From: a virus
Direction: 5' to 3' (one strand)
DNA length: 35,095 bases
IMG/VR virus record: IMGVR_UViG_3300022848_000033
Coordinates: 1 to 35,095 of that record
A program made the translations under genes and the position numbers. Within the stretch, counting starts at the first letter, position 1. The number at the start of each line of letters is the position of its first letter. The notes beneath the pieces were generated by a model that made no database searches, was not told the DNA's origin, and saw nothing but the letters and a program-made list of their open reading frames with translations. Below are positions 23,113 through 31,884 of this stretch, piece by piece.

Positions 23113-23468
23113 TCACCTTTTACAATTCTATAAGAATCTTCTTCAAAATGTTCAGTAGAGGTTTCAAATAAGCGAGAATCTTCTTCTAAGGCTTCCATTT
23201 GGTGTCTTAATCCTCTAGGAACATAAAACGTATCATCTTCTTCTAATATTACTGATTCAGCTAAGGATAAATCATCTCCAAAGCTATATCTAATAATAAA
23301 AGAATTTTTAATTACGTGAAAATGTTCAGTCTTTCTTTTATGGTAGTGAAAGCTGCAAAGTTTTCCTTTATTGAAATGTAATACTTTAGCACAATAATCA
23401 GGAGAGTTTGCTAACCAGTGCTCAAACCCCCAACCTTTAGGAACTATGATTCTGTCTAAATTTTTCAT
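23109..23468 (-). CDS. Cupin-fold protein, sugar-isomerase-like
   Basis: 119 residues with a single cupin. KGWGFEHWLANSPDYCAKVL, then GKLCSFHYHKRKTEHFHVIK (metal-binding H-x-H...E-x-x-x-H of cupin motif 1) and EDDTFYVPRGLRHQMEAL (motif 2, P-x-G-x2-H). It is close to the phosphomannose isomerase/mannose-1-P guanylyltransferase C-terminal cupin. The role may be in sugar metabolism together with the HldE-like protein, though that gene is 9 kb away. The start overlaps the dNMP kinase end by 32 bases. Confidence 0.85.
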   Translation of the reverse strand: MKNLDRIIVPKGWGFEHWLANSPDYCAKVLHFNKGKLCSFHYHKRKTEHFHVIKNSFIIRYSFGDDLSLAESVILEEDDTFYVPRGLRHQMEALEEDSRLFETSTEHFEEDSYRIVKGD

Positions 23469-24594
23469 AAAAACTCTCTTCTAAATATTTTTCTCTAAAA
23501 TTTTCATCAGTTATATGTAATCTGTATTCATCATTACGAATATCAATCAAATCATATTTGTAATTTTTAGAATCTAAATAGTTACAAACATTATTCGATA
23601 TTGGTAATTCTACATCAATAATTAAATCCTCTCCGTTTTTAGCAGCGGATACTAATCCCATAATCCACATTTCGAACAATTTTTCATCATTTAATATACA
23701 TTTTGGAATGGTTTGTTCTCCCCCTTTGTATACATCTAGTTCTTTAAATTCTTCTACTAAATCTGAATTAATATTCACACCAAAATAAACATGTTTTAAA
23801 TATTTCTCTTCCCTTATTTTATTTTTACTTATTTCTTTGGTTAAGAACAAAGCTTTTTCTTTATTTTTGGCTTCAAAAATATTCACACAAGTATTTGTTA
23901 CATCAATTTCCCCTGAAAAAAGAAAACCTGCAATGTATGCTTCTTTTTCAGATAAATTTCGACAATCAAACTCTGTAGGATGGTTTCTAGGAATTAACTT
24001 AAACCATGATAGGAAGTCAAAAACAAATTTACCTAATCCTTCTCTTCCTTCGGTTTTATTGACTAAAACAAAATTAAAGTCTCTTCTATTGAGATCTATT
24101 TCGCTTTCATGGTTTGAATAATCTAAATTATTAGGACGTATAATAAATAACGATATAGCTCCTAAAGAATCTAACTTGGCTTTTTCATCTTTAAACCTTG
24201 AATCATCAATAACATAATTCTTGTTCGGAACTATTTTTTCTACTAAAGATTCAACATGAAAATTTGGTTTATGTTTTCTTAAAACTTCTGTGCCAATATA
24301 CTGTAAGGCTTGGCGGCGAGAAAGAAAAACTCTGTTTCCTGTATGGGGAAGAGATGGGTCACCAATTAGTTCTGCTAATTTTTTAGATTCTTCTTCTCCG
24401 TAAAAGGCACCTTCTTTTAAAATCTCTTCTTTGTAGTTGATGTCTGATATTTTCTGACGATCCCAACCATACAATTCACAAACTAAGTCTTTTAATTTGT
24501 CCGCAAAGGATATCTTTTCGAAACCAACTTTGATAAGTTCATTAGCAAGAGTAGTTTTACCAGACCCTTTTCGACCAGTTATGCTTATTATCAT
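23437..24594 (-). CDS. dNMP kinase with a decayed LAGLIDADG domain fused at the C-terminus
   Basis: 385 residues. Residues 1-200 form a T4 gene 1-like deoxynucleoside monophosphate kinase: Walker A GRKGSGKTT (7-15), the base-binding loop with LYGWDRQK, RRQALQYIGTEVLR (92-106), VIDDSRFKDE and the LFIIRP strand. T4 gp1 is about 240 residues. From about 210 a second part resembles LAGLIDADG endonucleases: EAYIAGFLFSGEI (219-230), then TIPKCILNDEKLFEMWIMGLVSAAKNG. Both motifs lost their catalytic Asp (GFLFSGE, GLVSAA). No intein ends are visible, so it is a fused relic. It may have lost DNA cutting and kept only a folding or binding role. Confidence 0.85.
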   Translation of the reverse strand: MIISITGRKGSGKTTLANELIKVGFEKISFADKLKDLVCELYGWDRQKISDINYKEEILKEGAFYGEEESKKLAELIGDPSLPHTGNRVFLSRRQALQYIGTEVLRKHKPNFHVESLVEKIVPNKNYVIDDSRFKDEKAKLDSLGAISLFIIRPNNLDYSNHESEIDLNRRDFNFVLVNKTEGREGLGKFVFDFLSWFKLIPRNHPTEFDCRNLSEKEAYIAGFLFSGEIDVTNTCVNIFEAKNKEKALFLTKEISKNKIREEKYLKHVYFGVNINSDLVEEFKELDVYKGGEQTIPKCILNDEKLFEMWIMGLVSAAKNGEDLIIDVELPISNNVCNYLDSKNYKYDLIDIRNDEYRLHITDENFREKYLEESFYEKFRQNHSS

Positions 24595-24629
24595 TTTGTT
24601 TTTACTTATTTTACTTAAAGGAGAATGTT

Positions 24630-24887
24630 ATGAAAAAGTTTTGGAAAAAGAACAAAGAGAAGAAATGTAAAAACTGTCCTCTATTTGAAGCCAATAATAG
24701 AAGATGTAGGGTTTTGGTTAGATTGGATGAAAACACAGTAGAGAAATTACCAGTTGATGCTGAAGATGATTGTTTTTGGTTATCTTTCAAAGAGGGAGAA
24801 CTTTACATTGATCAATTGATTTGGAGAATGAAAGAAGGACAAGACAATAAAGTAGAATTTGTACATCCTCCTGAGTTCTTTAAATAA
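24630..24887 (+). CDS. Small Cys-containing protein of unknown function
   Basis: 85 residues with a strong AAAGGAG site seven bases before the ATG. It opens with a basic tract (MKKFWKKNKEKK) and has C-x2-C, then C and C (KCKNCPLFEANNRRCRVL, DDCFWLSF), which could bind one zinc. The C-terminus is acidic-aromatic. It runs against its neighbours, divergent from the dNMP kinase and convergent with the transferase-like gene. No family recognised. Confidence 0.65.
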   Translation: MKKFWKKNKEKKCKNCPLFEANNRRCRVLVRLDENTVEKLPVDAEDDCFWLSFKEGELYIDQLIWRMKEGQDNKVEFVHPPEFFK

Positions 24888-24888
24888 C

Positions 24889-25428
24889 CTATCGGTGAGG
24901 TACAGGTAAAAGTACTGATGTAGCAACTGTAACTGCCTGTGCCAATGTTTTCACTCTAAAATCTGTCGCTTCTTTAATCATAGGATGATTATGAATATTT
25001 TCCTCTTCAGATATAACAATTAATGGTATCTTATAGGCATATGCCCAAGCAATTTCCATTACAGTCCCAATACTTACTTTAGGATAATCCAGGAAGTTTA
25101 CTATTATCAAATCACTTCTTTGACAATCATTATGGTCTCTACTAGTAATTCCTCTTGAAGAGGAAAGAACAGTAGCTATTTCTCCAAGATGATGAGAATT
25201 ATCGTAACTTCCAGAAATGTCTTCCATACCTTCTAGGTACTTTTTTCCCCTCATAGGACTCATTCCTATAATTTCTTTCGGGAACATTTTCATAATTTCT
25301 TCCCTCCAACCTATACTATTATCAAAACTTAATCCTGATATAGGTCCTGCTAAATATACAATAAATCTCATTCCTGAATCTAATACAGACTTTTCATTTG
25401 ATTTATTTTTCTTGAAATTAAAATTCAC
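24889..25428 (-). CDS. Nucleoside 2-deoxyribosyltransferase-like protein
   Basis: 179 residues. FIVYLAGPISGLSFDNSIGW (glycine-rich first strand) and CQRSDLIIVNFLDYPKVSIG, then TVMEIAWAYAYKIPLIVI, give the D and the catalytic-type E of this family. The start is GTG at 25428, with GGAG eight bases before it; the GTG overlaps the helicase stop as GTGA. Such enzymes move or cleave the sugar of deoxynucleosides and fit phage nucleotide salvage or degradation. It may also be a related hydrolase of the MazG-like/NDT fold. Confidence 0.8.
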   Translation of the reverse strand: MNFNFKKNKSNEKSVLDSGMRFIVYLAGPISGLSFDNSIGWREEIMKMFPKEIIGMSPMRGKKYLEGMEDISGSYDNSHHLGEIATVLSSSRGITSRDHNDCQRSDLIIVNFLDYPKVSIGTVMEIAWAYAYKIPLIVISEEENIHNHPMIKEATDFRVKTLAQAVTVATSVLLPVPHR

Positions 25429-28400
25429 TGATTAAACTCCGATTGGAACATTGCTTTTCTAAATCTTTCTTCACTAAAACCCATAACTTTTCTAGCCTTT
25501 TCAGGATATTTCTTTACATCTTTAATTGATCTAAATCCTGCTGCGTATAATTTTTCTGCTCTTACCTTACCGACATCATTGATTTCACACAATGGTAATA
25601 AGGCGTCAGAGACACCATATCTGATTCTCATGGACATTTTCTTGAGAAAGTCCCTCTTATTCCATTTAGCACCCATAGAATCGATTGTATAGAGTACAGA
25701 GAGTGTTCTTTCAAAGTCTGATTGAATACCTCTACACATTGCAGCAAAAGGACCAGGATTAAGACCTTTTAGTAGCAAATAATAAGCATAAGCACCTTTC
25801 GCTGCCGAACCATTATCAAATTTGGTGCCAAAACGGTTTCTCAATTTAGCATCAAAAGCTCCCATGAATTCCTTTTCTGCTTTAGTGGTAAATCCTGCAC
25901 GTATTGAATCAATATTACCTAATGCTGCTGCAATAGCTACATCATCATTTTCCCAATCCAAACCAAATACAGTATTAAAGTTTTTAGACAGGTCTGAAGC
26001 ATCGAAAGGAGAGTAATAGAACATACTAGAAACTTTTCCAATAGGAGTCACTATATATTCATCATTCTCAACTTTAACAGCTTTACACTTCAATAATAAT
26101 TCAATTGTATTTTCAACAATATCGTCATGAAGATCATTAGCTTGAAATTTAGCCAAACTCTTTTCATACCAAGAATAAAGATCCTCTTTAGTCTTAATCA
26201 CACCTTGAAAAATTTCACTAACTATATGAAAAGCTAGAGTTTTGTAGTGAGGATTATCTTCATTTCCCACATAATCTAAAAGGCGACTTTCAATGTCTCT
26301 AGGAGTTGACAGTCTTTCATGATGATGTTCAAAGTTATTGTCTGGGAGTAGAACATAAGCATCGCCTTTTGGATCTAACCCAACACGACCTGATCTACCT
26401 ATCTCTTGGAATATATCATAGGATTCAACTTCGGTCATCCCACGATGAACACCTGCTATAATAACTCTTCGGGCAGGCATATTAATACCCCAGGCGAGTC
26501 CAGATGTAGCAATCAGAACTCTCAACTTCTTTGTTCTAAAATTTAGTTCTATTTTTTCTCTTTTTTCTCTTGTAAGATCTGCACTATGAAATTCACATGG
26601 TACTCCATTCTCTTCAAAATGTTTTTTCATTTTTAAACCTGTTGTTTTCGTATGGGCAAACACCAGGAAGTGATCTTCATCATGTTCTTCAATAATTTCT
26701 AAACATTTCTTTATTTTAGAATCTTCATTATAATTGTAATATTTTTTGTGTTCATAAGTCTCCCAATGAATATCCAAAGGACAAGGTCGGTATTCTGATT
26801 GTAAAAGATAAGTATCTCTACCAGTCAGACTATAACTAACCCATTCTGCTATTTCTGCGACATTGGGCATTGTTGCAGATAAAAAAACCATTCTGCACTC
26901 AGGTGATATTTCTGAGAATTTCATTAAACCCACTTCTAAGTGATCGCCACGTCCACCTACTGTCAAGAGGTGGCAATTCGATACTAGTACATCGTCAGCA
27001 AAATAATTGTGATAATCCTCTATTTCTAGATCATAAACATAATCTATACCACCTCTGCCCCATTTTTTTACTTCGATAATTTTAGAAGAATGATTATTTA
27101 GAAAATATGATATTTTTTCATCAACATGAGCAACGCCTTTTTCAACATCCTTATTTGTTAAATACAAACACTCATAGCCTATTTCGGCGTACCTCTCTAC
27201 AGTTTCAAGTATTTCTTCTTCTGTATGCCAATACTCTACATCACCTACTTCAATAACTTTTCTTTTACCATTTACTTTGAAATCAGGGTTTTTTCTTTTG
27301 CTATTTTTGAAAGTTAACCAAAATTTACCATTAGACGTTTTTCTGATACCTTTTTCACAAGCTATTTCGTCAACAAATAACTCCAAGGAAGTGTCATAAG
27401 TTTTATTCTTAGGAGTATTAATAAATCTCTGTATTTGTAACTCTTTTTCTTCTTCGGATAGATTATTCCATCTATCCCTACCAGTTTGTTTTAATTTTTC
27501 TACCGCACCTTCTACATTATAAATAGGATTATTTTTTCCTAATCTATTTCTGCCCATTGCTTTCATCGAAGCTTTAAATTTAGGACTATCCATTTTCGCT
27601 TTATTGATTTTATCATAATGATCTTGAGTATAATGATGATGACTTTCATGAATTCCTCGTGAATGCGCATTTTCGAACTCTTTACCACAAACCTTACAAA
27701 TGTTTGTTTTAGGAATGTATTTAGGTTTTTCTGAACCACAATGATTTAAATGGTTTTTATAACCATACACTGATATTTCTTTGTCACACTTTTCGCATTT
27801 TTTGACACTATCTGAATGATTCGTGTTTTTACCTTTAGATAGATGTCCGTAAACGTAATGCGAATTTAAAGCTGATTTACTTTTAAATTCTTTATCACAT
27901 AAAACACATGACAAAGAGTCATCCTCTGGGATGTATTTGATTTCATCAGAAGATGTTAAATCACTAGCCTTTTTATAACCTTTGGAAGTCCAGATTTTGT
28001 GATCTTCAGTACAGATCAAAGAGCCATATTCATGTTTGACCCTAACCAAGCCCTTAGTTCTTGGTTTTTTTATTTTTCTAAGAATCTTCTTTTTGACTAA
28101 TGAATTCGTACAATGATCATATGCTAAAACTTCGTTGATATCATCAGATTCTACAATATTTTTAATAGGCAATTCCAAGTTTCTTTCTATCTTTATTTTG
28201 GTTTTACCAGGAAAACATTCATCGACTATAATGGTTTTAACATCTTGAAGAAAGTTATTCTTTTCTGATTTAAAATTTCGACAACGACTTGATAACATTT
28301 CAGATGTCATCAATATAATATCAGCATCATCTAATTCTTTTTTCCTTGCTTCAGTGATTCTATAATCACCAGTCATTATAGAAATTTTAAGATCAGAAAA

Positions 28401-28721
28401 ATGATGATTTTCGGACAACCAATCATCTGTCTTTTCTTTGGCTAATGCTTTGAGTGGAGCTAAATATATAGCCTTGCCCTTAGTTCTATCATCAGGGCGT
28501 TTTCTTGCATTAGGACGAACTTCAGAACTAATGAATTGTTCTGCTACGATTGTTTTGCCACTCGATGTTTGAGCAGCAACTATACAATTACAATCTTGAT
28601 CATAGAATTCAAAGGTTCTGCTTTGTACTGGGTTGAATTCGTCGAAAGGGAACTTAGCTGATTTAAACGAAGAGGTAGGGACCAAAACGTGTTGGTCCCC
28701 CACTTTTTTCACTGGTGGCAT
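25425..28721 (-). CDS. Ski2/Hel308-like superfamily 2 helicase with an intein
   Basis: 1098 residues in total, about 684 after splicing. Helicase motifs: FNPVQSRTFEFY (Q motif), Walker A QTSSGKT (51-57), LAPLKALAKEK (Ia), MTSEMLSSR, the Walker B box DE|CH split by the intein, LSATMPN (III), VFAHTKTTG (IV), LRVLIATSGLAWGINMPARRV (V) and QEIGRSGRVG (VI). A Ski2/Hel308-type C-terminus follows, with helix-hairpin-helix-like ADDLL... regions (KLYAAGFRSIKDV). It likely unwinds branched DNA in replication or recombination. The exact family member cannot be told. It stands downstream of a small gene and overlaps the transferase-like gene. Confidence 0.9.
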   Translation of the reverse strand: MPPVKKVGDQHVLVPTSSFKSAKFPFDEFNPVQSRTFEFYDQDCNCIVAAQTSSGKTIVAEQFISSEVRPNARKRPDDRTKGKAIYLAPLKALAKEKTDDWLSENHHFSDLKISIMTGDYRITEARKKELDDADIILMTSEMLSSRCRNFKSEKNNFLQDVKTIIVDECFPGKTKIKIERNLELPIKNIVESDDINEVLAYDHCTNSLVKKKILRKIKKPRTKGLVRVKHEYGSLICTEDHKIWTSKGYKKASDLTSSDEIKYIPEDDSLSCVLCDKEFKSKSALNSHYVYGHLSKGKNTNHSDSVKKCEKCDKEISVYGYKNHLNHCGSEKPKYIPKTNICKVCGKEFENAHSRGIHESHHHYTQDHYDKINKAKMDSPKFKASMKAMGRNRLGKNNPIYNVEGAVEKLKQTGRDRWNNLSEEEKELQIQRFINTPKNKTYDTSLELFVDEIACEKGIRKTSNGKFWLTFKNSKRKNPDFKVNGKRKVIEVGDVEYWHTEEEILETVERYAEIGYECLYLTNKDVEKGVAHVDEKISYFLNNHSSKIIEVKKWGRGGIDYVYDLEIEDYHNYFADDVLVSNCHLLTVGGRGDHLEVGLMKFSEISPECRMVFLSATMPNVAEIAEWVSYSLTGRDTYLLQSEYRPCPLDIHWETYEHKKYYNYNEDSKIKKCLEIIEEHDEDHFLVFAHTKTTGLKMKKHFEENGVPCEFHSADLTREKREKIELNFRTKKLRVLIATSGLAWGINMPARRVIIAGVHRGMTEVESYDIFQEIGRSGRVGLDPKGDAYVLLPDNNFEHHHERLSTPRDIESRLLDYVGNEDNPHYKTLAFHIVSEIFQGVIKTKEDLYSWYEKSLAKFQANDLHDDIVENTIELLLKCKAVKVENDEYIVTPIGKVSSMFYYSPFDASDLSKNFNTVFGLDWENDDVAIAAALGNIDSIRAGFTTKAEKEFMGAFDAKLRNRFGTKFDNGSAAKGAYAYYLLLKGLNPGPFAAMCRGIQSDFERTLSVLYTIDSMGAKWNKRDFLKKMSMRIRYGVSDALLPLCEINDVGKVRAEKLYAAGFRSIKDVKKYPEKARKVMGFSEERFRKAMFQSEFNQ
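26976..28217 (-). other. Intein in the helicase with zinc fingers and Vsr-like endonuclease (414 aa)
   Basis: Spans residues 169-582, inserted between DE and CH of motif II. It begins Cys (CFPGKTKIKIERN), has block B TEDH (238-241), block F VYDLEIEDYHNY, and ends VSN before extein Cys, so the usual penultimate His is missing. The insert holds three C2H2-like fingers (about 272-293, 309-328, 342-362), a NUMOD-like stretch KAMGRNRLGKNNP, and from about 445 a Vsr/EDxHD-type nuclease: NPDFKVNGKRKVIEVGDVEYW, then H, with YECLYLTNKDVEK. This kind of nuclease is unlike the LAGLIDADG of the other inteins here. Confidence 0.85.
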
Positions 28722-28726
28722 ATGAA

Positions 28727-28990
28727 CTACTTTTTACTTAGTTGCTTTAAAGATTCTAATTTCGAAGATGCTTTTCGAGTAACAGAATCTACCATACTAT
28801 ACCATTCATTTCTAGTCTCAGCACTTCTTAACCATCGGTCTAATTCAAAAGATTTTTCAAACTTTTGAGTCAACCTAACGTCATCTCCATAGAATTTTTG
28901 AGAAGAGAAATTGACAATTTCTTCTAAATCTTCCTTACCCAACTTATTTAAATAGTTGTTGATTATTTCACTACTGTTAAAATTACTCAT
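28727..28990 (-). CDS. Small helical protein of unknown function
   Basis: 87 residues, starting MSNFNSSEIINNYLNKLGKE with AAGGTGG before it. Helical and charged throughout, with DRWLRSAETRNEWYSMVD in the middle. It ends four bases before the helicase ATG region (TAG, then TTCATATG), so the two are likely co-transcribed. Function not recognised. Confidence 0.65.
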   Translation of the reverse strand: MSNFNSSEIINNYLNKLGKEDLEEIVNFSSQKFYGDDVRLTQKFEKSFELDRWLRSAETRNEWYSMVDSVTRKASSKLESLKQLSKK

Positions 28991-29007
28991 ATTCCACCTT
29001 TATCAAA

Positions 29008-29268
29008 ATGTTGCAAACAAATAAAATACACGATTACCTTGTTAAAAATTGGGCTGAATTCATTGAGCCACGAGGATTGATCAGATTTCTAAAAGAAGAA
29101 ACTGATTCAAACAATTTAAATAAAATAACAGTATCCCGTTTTGAAATCAATAGTATCGGATATTTTATTTGGGCGGATTTCGATATTAACCAAAAGAACT
29201 TAACGGCTGAACTTCAATTTGATCTAAAAGGAAACCTTCTATCTAAAAAGATTCATTATCTAGATTAG
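29008..29268 (+). CDS. Possible small protein of unknown function
   Basis: 86 residues (MLQTNKIHDYLVKNWAEFIE). It fills a gap that no other frame covers and has a plausible composition (beta-strand pattern near IGYFIWADFDINQ), but no clear Shine-Dalgarno. It runs opposite to both neighbours and overlaps the next gene by nine bases. Moderately supported. Confidence 0.45.
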   Translation: MLQTNKIHDYLVKNWAEFIEPRGLIRFLKEETDSNNLNKITVSRFEINSIGYFIWADFDINQKNLTAELQFDLKGNLLSKKIHYLD

Positions 29269-29565
29269 ATCGTAAGTAGTAAATTCTCCTATATCATTAG
29301 ATATTTCATCTTCCCATAAGAATGTACCTTTGTCAGAATCTTGATTCTTGCATTTAATCATAGTATTATAAGAATCTATAGAAATTGTTTTATCTTGTCT
29401 AGAAGCTTCCACCCAACAGTAGTTGTCAGCTTTAATTTTACCTTTTTTGCTATCTTGGGTTATTCCTACATCTAGAATAATACCGTCTGGGAGGGTTAGT
29501 GTAATAGATCCTTCTTCGATAAGATGTTTTATAAGAAGGCATTGGATTTTATCAACTCTATTCAT
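29260..29565 (-). CDS. Unknown protein of 101 residues
   Basis: ATG 29565 preferred (MNRVDKIQCLLIKHLIEEG), with GGAG about ten bases before it; a longer frame opens at TTG inside a hairpin (29590-29612). The protein shows a beta-rich pattern: GSITLTLPDGIILDVGI, CWVEASRQDKTISID. No family recognised. Confidence 0.65.
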   Translation of the reverse strand: MNRVDKIQCLLIKHLIEEGSITLTLPDGIILDVGITQDSKKGKIKADNYCWVEASRQDKTISIDSYNTMIKCKNQDSDKGTFLWEDEISNDIGEFTTYDLI

Positions 29566-29589
29566 AGCTAGAATTCTCCATTCTTTAAG

Positions 29590-29612
29590 ATATGACAATT
29601 AAATTGTCATAT
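29590..29612. promoter_or_regulatory. 11-bp perfect palindrome
   Basis: ATATGACAATT and AATTGTCATAT around one base, upstream of the gene starting at 29565 and downstream of the gene at 29652. No T-run follows, so it may be an operator or an RNA hairpin rather than a terminator. Confidence 0.35.
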
Positions 29613-29651
29613 TATTTATGTTTATGAATCTAACCAATTGATAAAAAAAGA

Positions 29652-30158
29652 TTAATAAAAGTCAAAATCAGAGGCTTCTACGTAATTATATTTGAAATTA
29701 CCGTACTCTCTCTCTTCATATTCATCTAAATATGGACTCTCAATAGCAATATTGTCGAAGTTTTCATATACTGACCAACAGTATACCTTTTTCTCTTTGT
29801 CTATTAATTCCATTAAAACTAAATGAGAATCACCCAATAGTTTTTTACCAATCTTCACTACCATGTTTATTGGAAGGAAGAAACAATTATCACTATAAAT
29901 TTGTGCTGATTTTAAATAATAATTTTCAAATTTAGATTTATTATAATAAATACCAATTTCATAACCATCTATAACCATAAAGTCTCTTTTAATATAACTT
30001 AAATCGTCTTCTATTTCTTTTGGTCCGACTGGATAATTAAAAGTCGAAAGATAATCTCCTAAAGAAAACATATTATTGATAGAATTGTCAATTTTGTCAT
30101 TATACAAATACTGATCAGCCCAATTCATATTAGTACCTATTGATTTCGGTTTTAACAT
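29652..30158 (-). CDS. Unknown acidic protein
   Basis: 168 residues. Starts are possible at ATG 30158 or at ATG 30128 (MNWADQYLYNDKIDN), the latter with AGGT six bases before it. Regular strands are visible (FMVIDGYEIGIYYNKSKF, HLVLMELIDKEKKVYCW) and the C-terminus is acidic and Tyr-rich. It does not match a family I know. Confidence 0.65.
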   Translation of the reverse strand: MLKPKSIGTNMNWADQYLYNDKIDNSINNMFSLGDYLSTFNYPVGPKEIEDDLSYIKRDFMVIDGYEIGIYYNKSKFENYYLKSAQIYSDNCFFLPINMVVKIGKKLLGDSHLVLMELIDKEKKVYCWSVYENFDNIAIESPYLDEYEEREYGNFKYNYVEASDFDFY

Positions 30159-30188
30159 TTATTATTATTAACTTAAAGGAGACAATTA

Positions 30189-30626
30189 ATGTTAAAAAAA
30201 TGTATAAAAATTAAAACAAACAACGCTGAATTCTACACTAAAAAAGATAATTTAGAGGCTTTGAAAAGATTTGTAGAATTAAGTAAGTATCAAGTTTCTA
30301 CAACAATGGCTGACGAGAAATTCATTTTAGGAATTGATGACTTGTCTAGAATCATATGTGAAGAAAAATACAACCAAAAATCAAATTCATTTCATTGTAA
30401 TAAATCTAACCTAGTTAACAATAAAAAAATGACTCAAAAACATATCGAAAGATTGTTATTAACAGGAGAGGTTGTTTCTTTAAATGATATTAGATCAGTA
30501 GATGATCTATCTAAGTTGACCTCTGCTTACTTGTGTAACAATTTTAAGTTGGTTAGAAAGAAAATGACGGATAATGGAAAAACCATTATCCGTCACAGTA
30601 GAGGTGTTTATCAGATGATCGACTAA
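30189..30626 (+). CDS. Unknown basic protein
   Basis: 145 residues with AAAGGAG before the ATG. Basic, with MTQKHIERLLLTGEVVSLND and a C-terminal KKMTDNGKTIIRHSRGVYQM. The last part of the gene encodes a perfect 13-bp inverted repeat (30565-30595). It may bind nucleic acid because of the charge. It converges on the RecA gene with a four-base overlap. Confidence 0.65.
   Translation: MLKKCIKIKTNNAEFYTKKDNLEALKRFVELSKYQVSTTMADEKFILGIDDLSRIICEEKYNQKSNSFHCNKSNLVNNKKMTQKHIERLLLTGEVVSLNDIRSVDDLSKLTSAYLCNNFKLVRKKMTDNGKTIIRHSRGVYQMID
30565..30595. repeat. Perfect 13-bp inverted repeat inside a gene end
   Basis: TGACGGATAATGG and CCATTATCCGTCA with a five-base A loop, inside the last codons of the plus-strand gene and 29 bases before the convergent RecA stop. 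No T-run follows on either strand. It could stall or end transcription of the two convergent genes. Confidence 0.5.
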
Positions 30627-31828
30627 TCTTGTTTATTACCAAACATAGCTGAGAGATCTTCTTCTTCGGAACTTTCAGCTATTACTGAATCTTGATTAGA
30701 TAAAGCAATAGCATTTTCCCACTCTTGTATGTAAGCTTTAACTTCTTCTTCAGATTCTGCATCAATACATTTATAGTTCTTGATGATTAATTCTGGGTCG
30801 AGAGGTTTATCAAGAGATGATCTGAAAGAACCTTCTCCATATCCTTCAACAAACTCATAAACACCTTTACCAGATGAACTTTTCACACGTCCCGCTTTAA
30901 CAAGTATATCAAGTAAACCACCAGTAGGGTGTATACCACTATCAAAGAATAAAGGTATTTTCTCAGCAACTAACCCTGGAACATTATGTCTATTCTTTTT
31001 ATTAGTAATCTTCATATTAACACCTAATGGCATTTTAGTATCTTTGTCAGTGAATCTTTGTGGAGCACCTGTTCTAAACCTCATTGAAGCATAAAACTTC
31101 AAAGCTTCTCCACCACCAGCAGTAGTATCAGGATCACCAAACATAACACCAATCTTCTTTCTAACTTGATTAATAATATAAAGAGTAGCGTTATTTTCAT
31201 TAAGAAAAGGATTCAGTTTTCTCAAAACATCACCAGCAGCTTTTGCTCTTTCCCCAGGACGAGCATTACCACCAGCATCTGATATTTGTTTAGCTGTAGG
31301 ATTTTCAGGCAATTCTGTTTCGTTCCATTCCCTATCAGTAGTATTAACACCAATTGAGTCCCAAACTATACCAATAGGTTTATCTGGGAATTTTGCTCTG
31401 ATAGTATTTACAACAGATATTACTTTCTTCTCAACTTGCTGAAAAGTAATAGGACTGTATGTTAGTAGTCTATCAGAATCGACATGACCACAACGTTCTG
31501 CGAATTCAGCACCTGATGATCGTTCGCAATCCAATAGAACTGCAAATCCATCCATTCGTTGAACTGCACCTAGGAAACAATAACCTAAAAGAGACTTCCC
31601 ACTTGCCTCAGCACCAAAAGCTTCGATTATTCTTCCACCAGGAAATCCACCAGTTATAAACTTTCCTGAACAACAGAAGTTTATTGAAAGATTCCCTGTA
31701 TCAACGAAATAGGGCACTTTACCAGCGTCTCGTAGCGTTTGTCCGTCTGTATCAGCCAAGATACTGGTGATGTCATCATTGATACCAGTAAGCTCAGTAT
31801 CTTCTTTTTTAGTTCTCTTTTTTGCCAT
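30623..31828 (-). CDS. recA: RecA/UvsX-like recombinase
   Basis: 401 residues. Walker A GAEASGKS (72-79), DCERSSGAEFAER, the Walker B strand PIGIVWDSIG, NATLYIINQVRKKIG (L2-like region), and TTAGGGEALKFYASMRFR match RecA-type strand-exchange proteins. The C-terminal tail is acidic (AESSEEEDLSAMFGNKQD), as in many phage recombinases. It coats single-stranded DNA and drives strand exchange in phage recombination and replication. It lies with the SSB gene two genes upstream, separated by an endonuclease gene. Length is above the usual 350 because of the C-terminal extension. Confidence 0.95.
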   Translation of the reverse strand: MAKKRTKKEDTELTGINDDITSILADTDGQTLRDAGKVPYFVDTGNLSINFCCSGKFITGGFPGGRIIEAFGAEASGKSLLGYCFLGAVQRMDGFAVLLDCERSSGAEFAERCGHVDSDRLLTYSPITFQQVEKKVISVVNTIRAKFPDKPIGIVWDSIGVNTTDREWNETELPENPTAKQISDAGGNARPGERAKAAGDVLRKLNPFLNENNATLYIINQVRKKIGVMFGDPDTTAGGGEALKFYASMRFRTGAPQRFTDKDTKMPLGVNMKITNKKNRHNVPGLVAEKIPLFFDSGIHPTGGLLDILVKAGRVKSSSGKGVYEFVEGYGEGSFRSSLDKPLDPELIIKNYKCIDAESEEEVKAYIQEWENAIALSNQDSVIAESSEEEDLSAMFGNKQD

Positions 31829-31884
31829 TTTAATATACCTAATTATTTGTTCTTAATTACACTGATTATTTAATTGTTGCAGTT

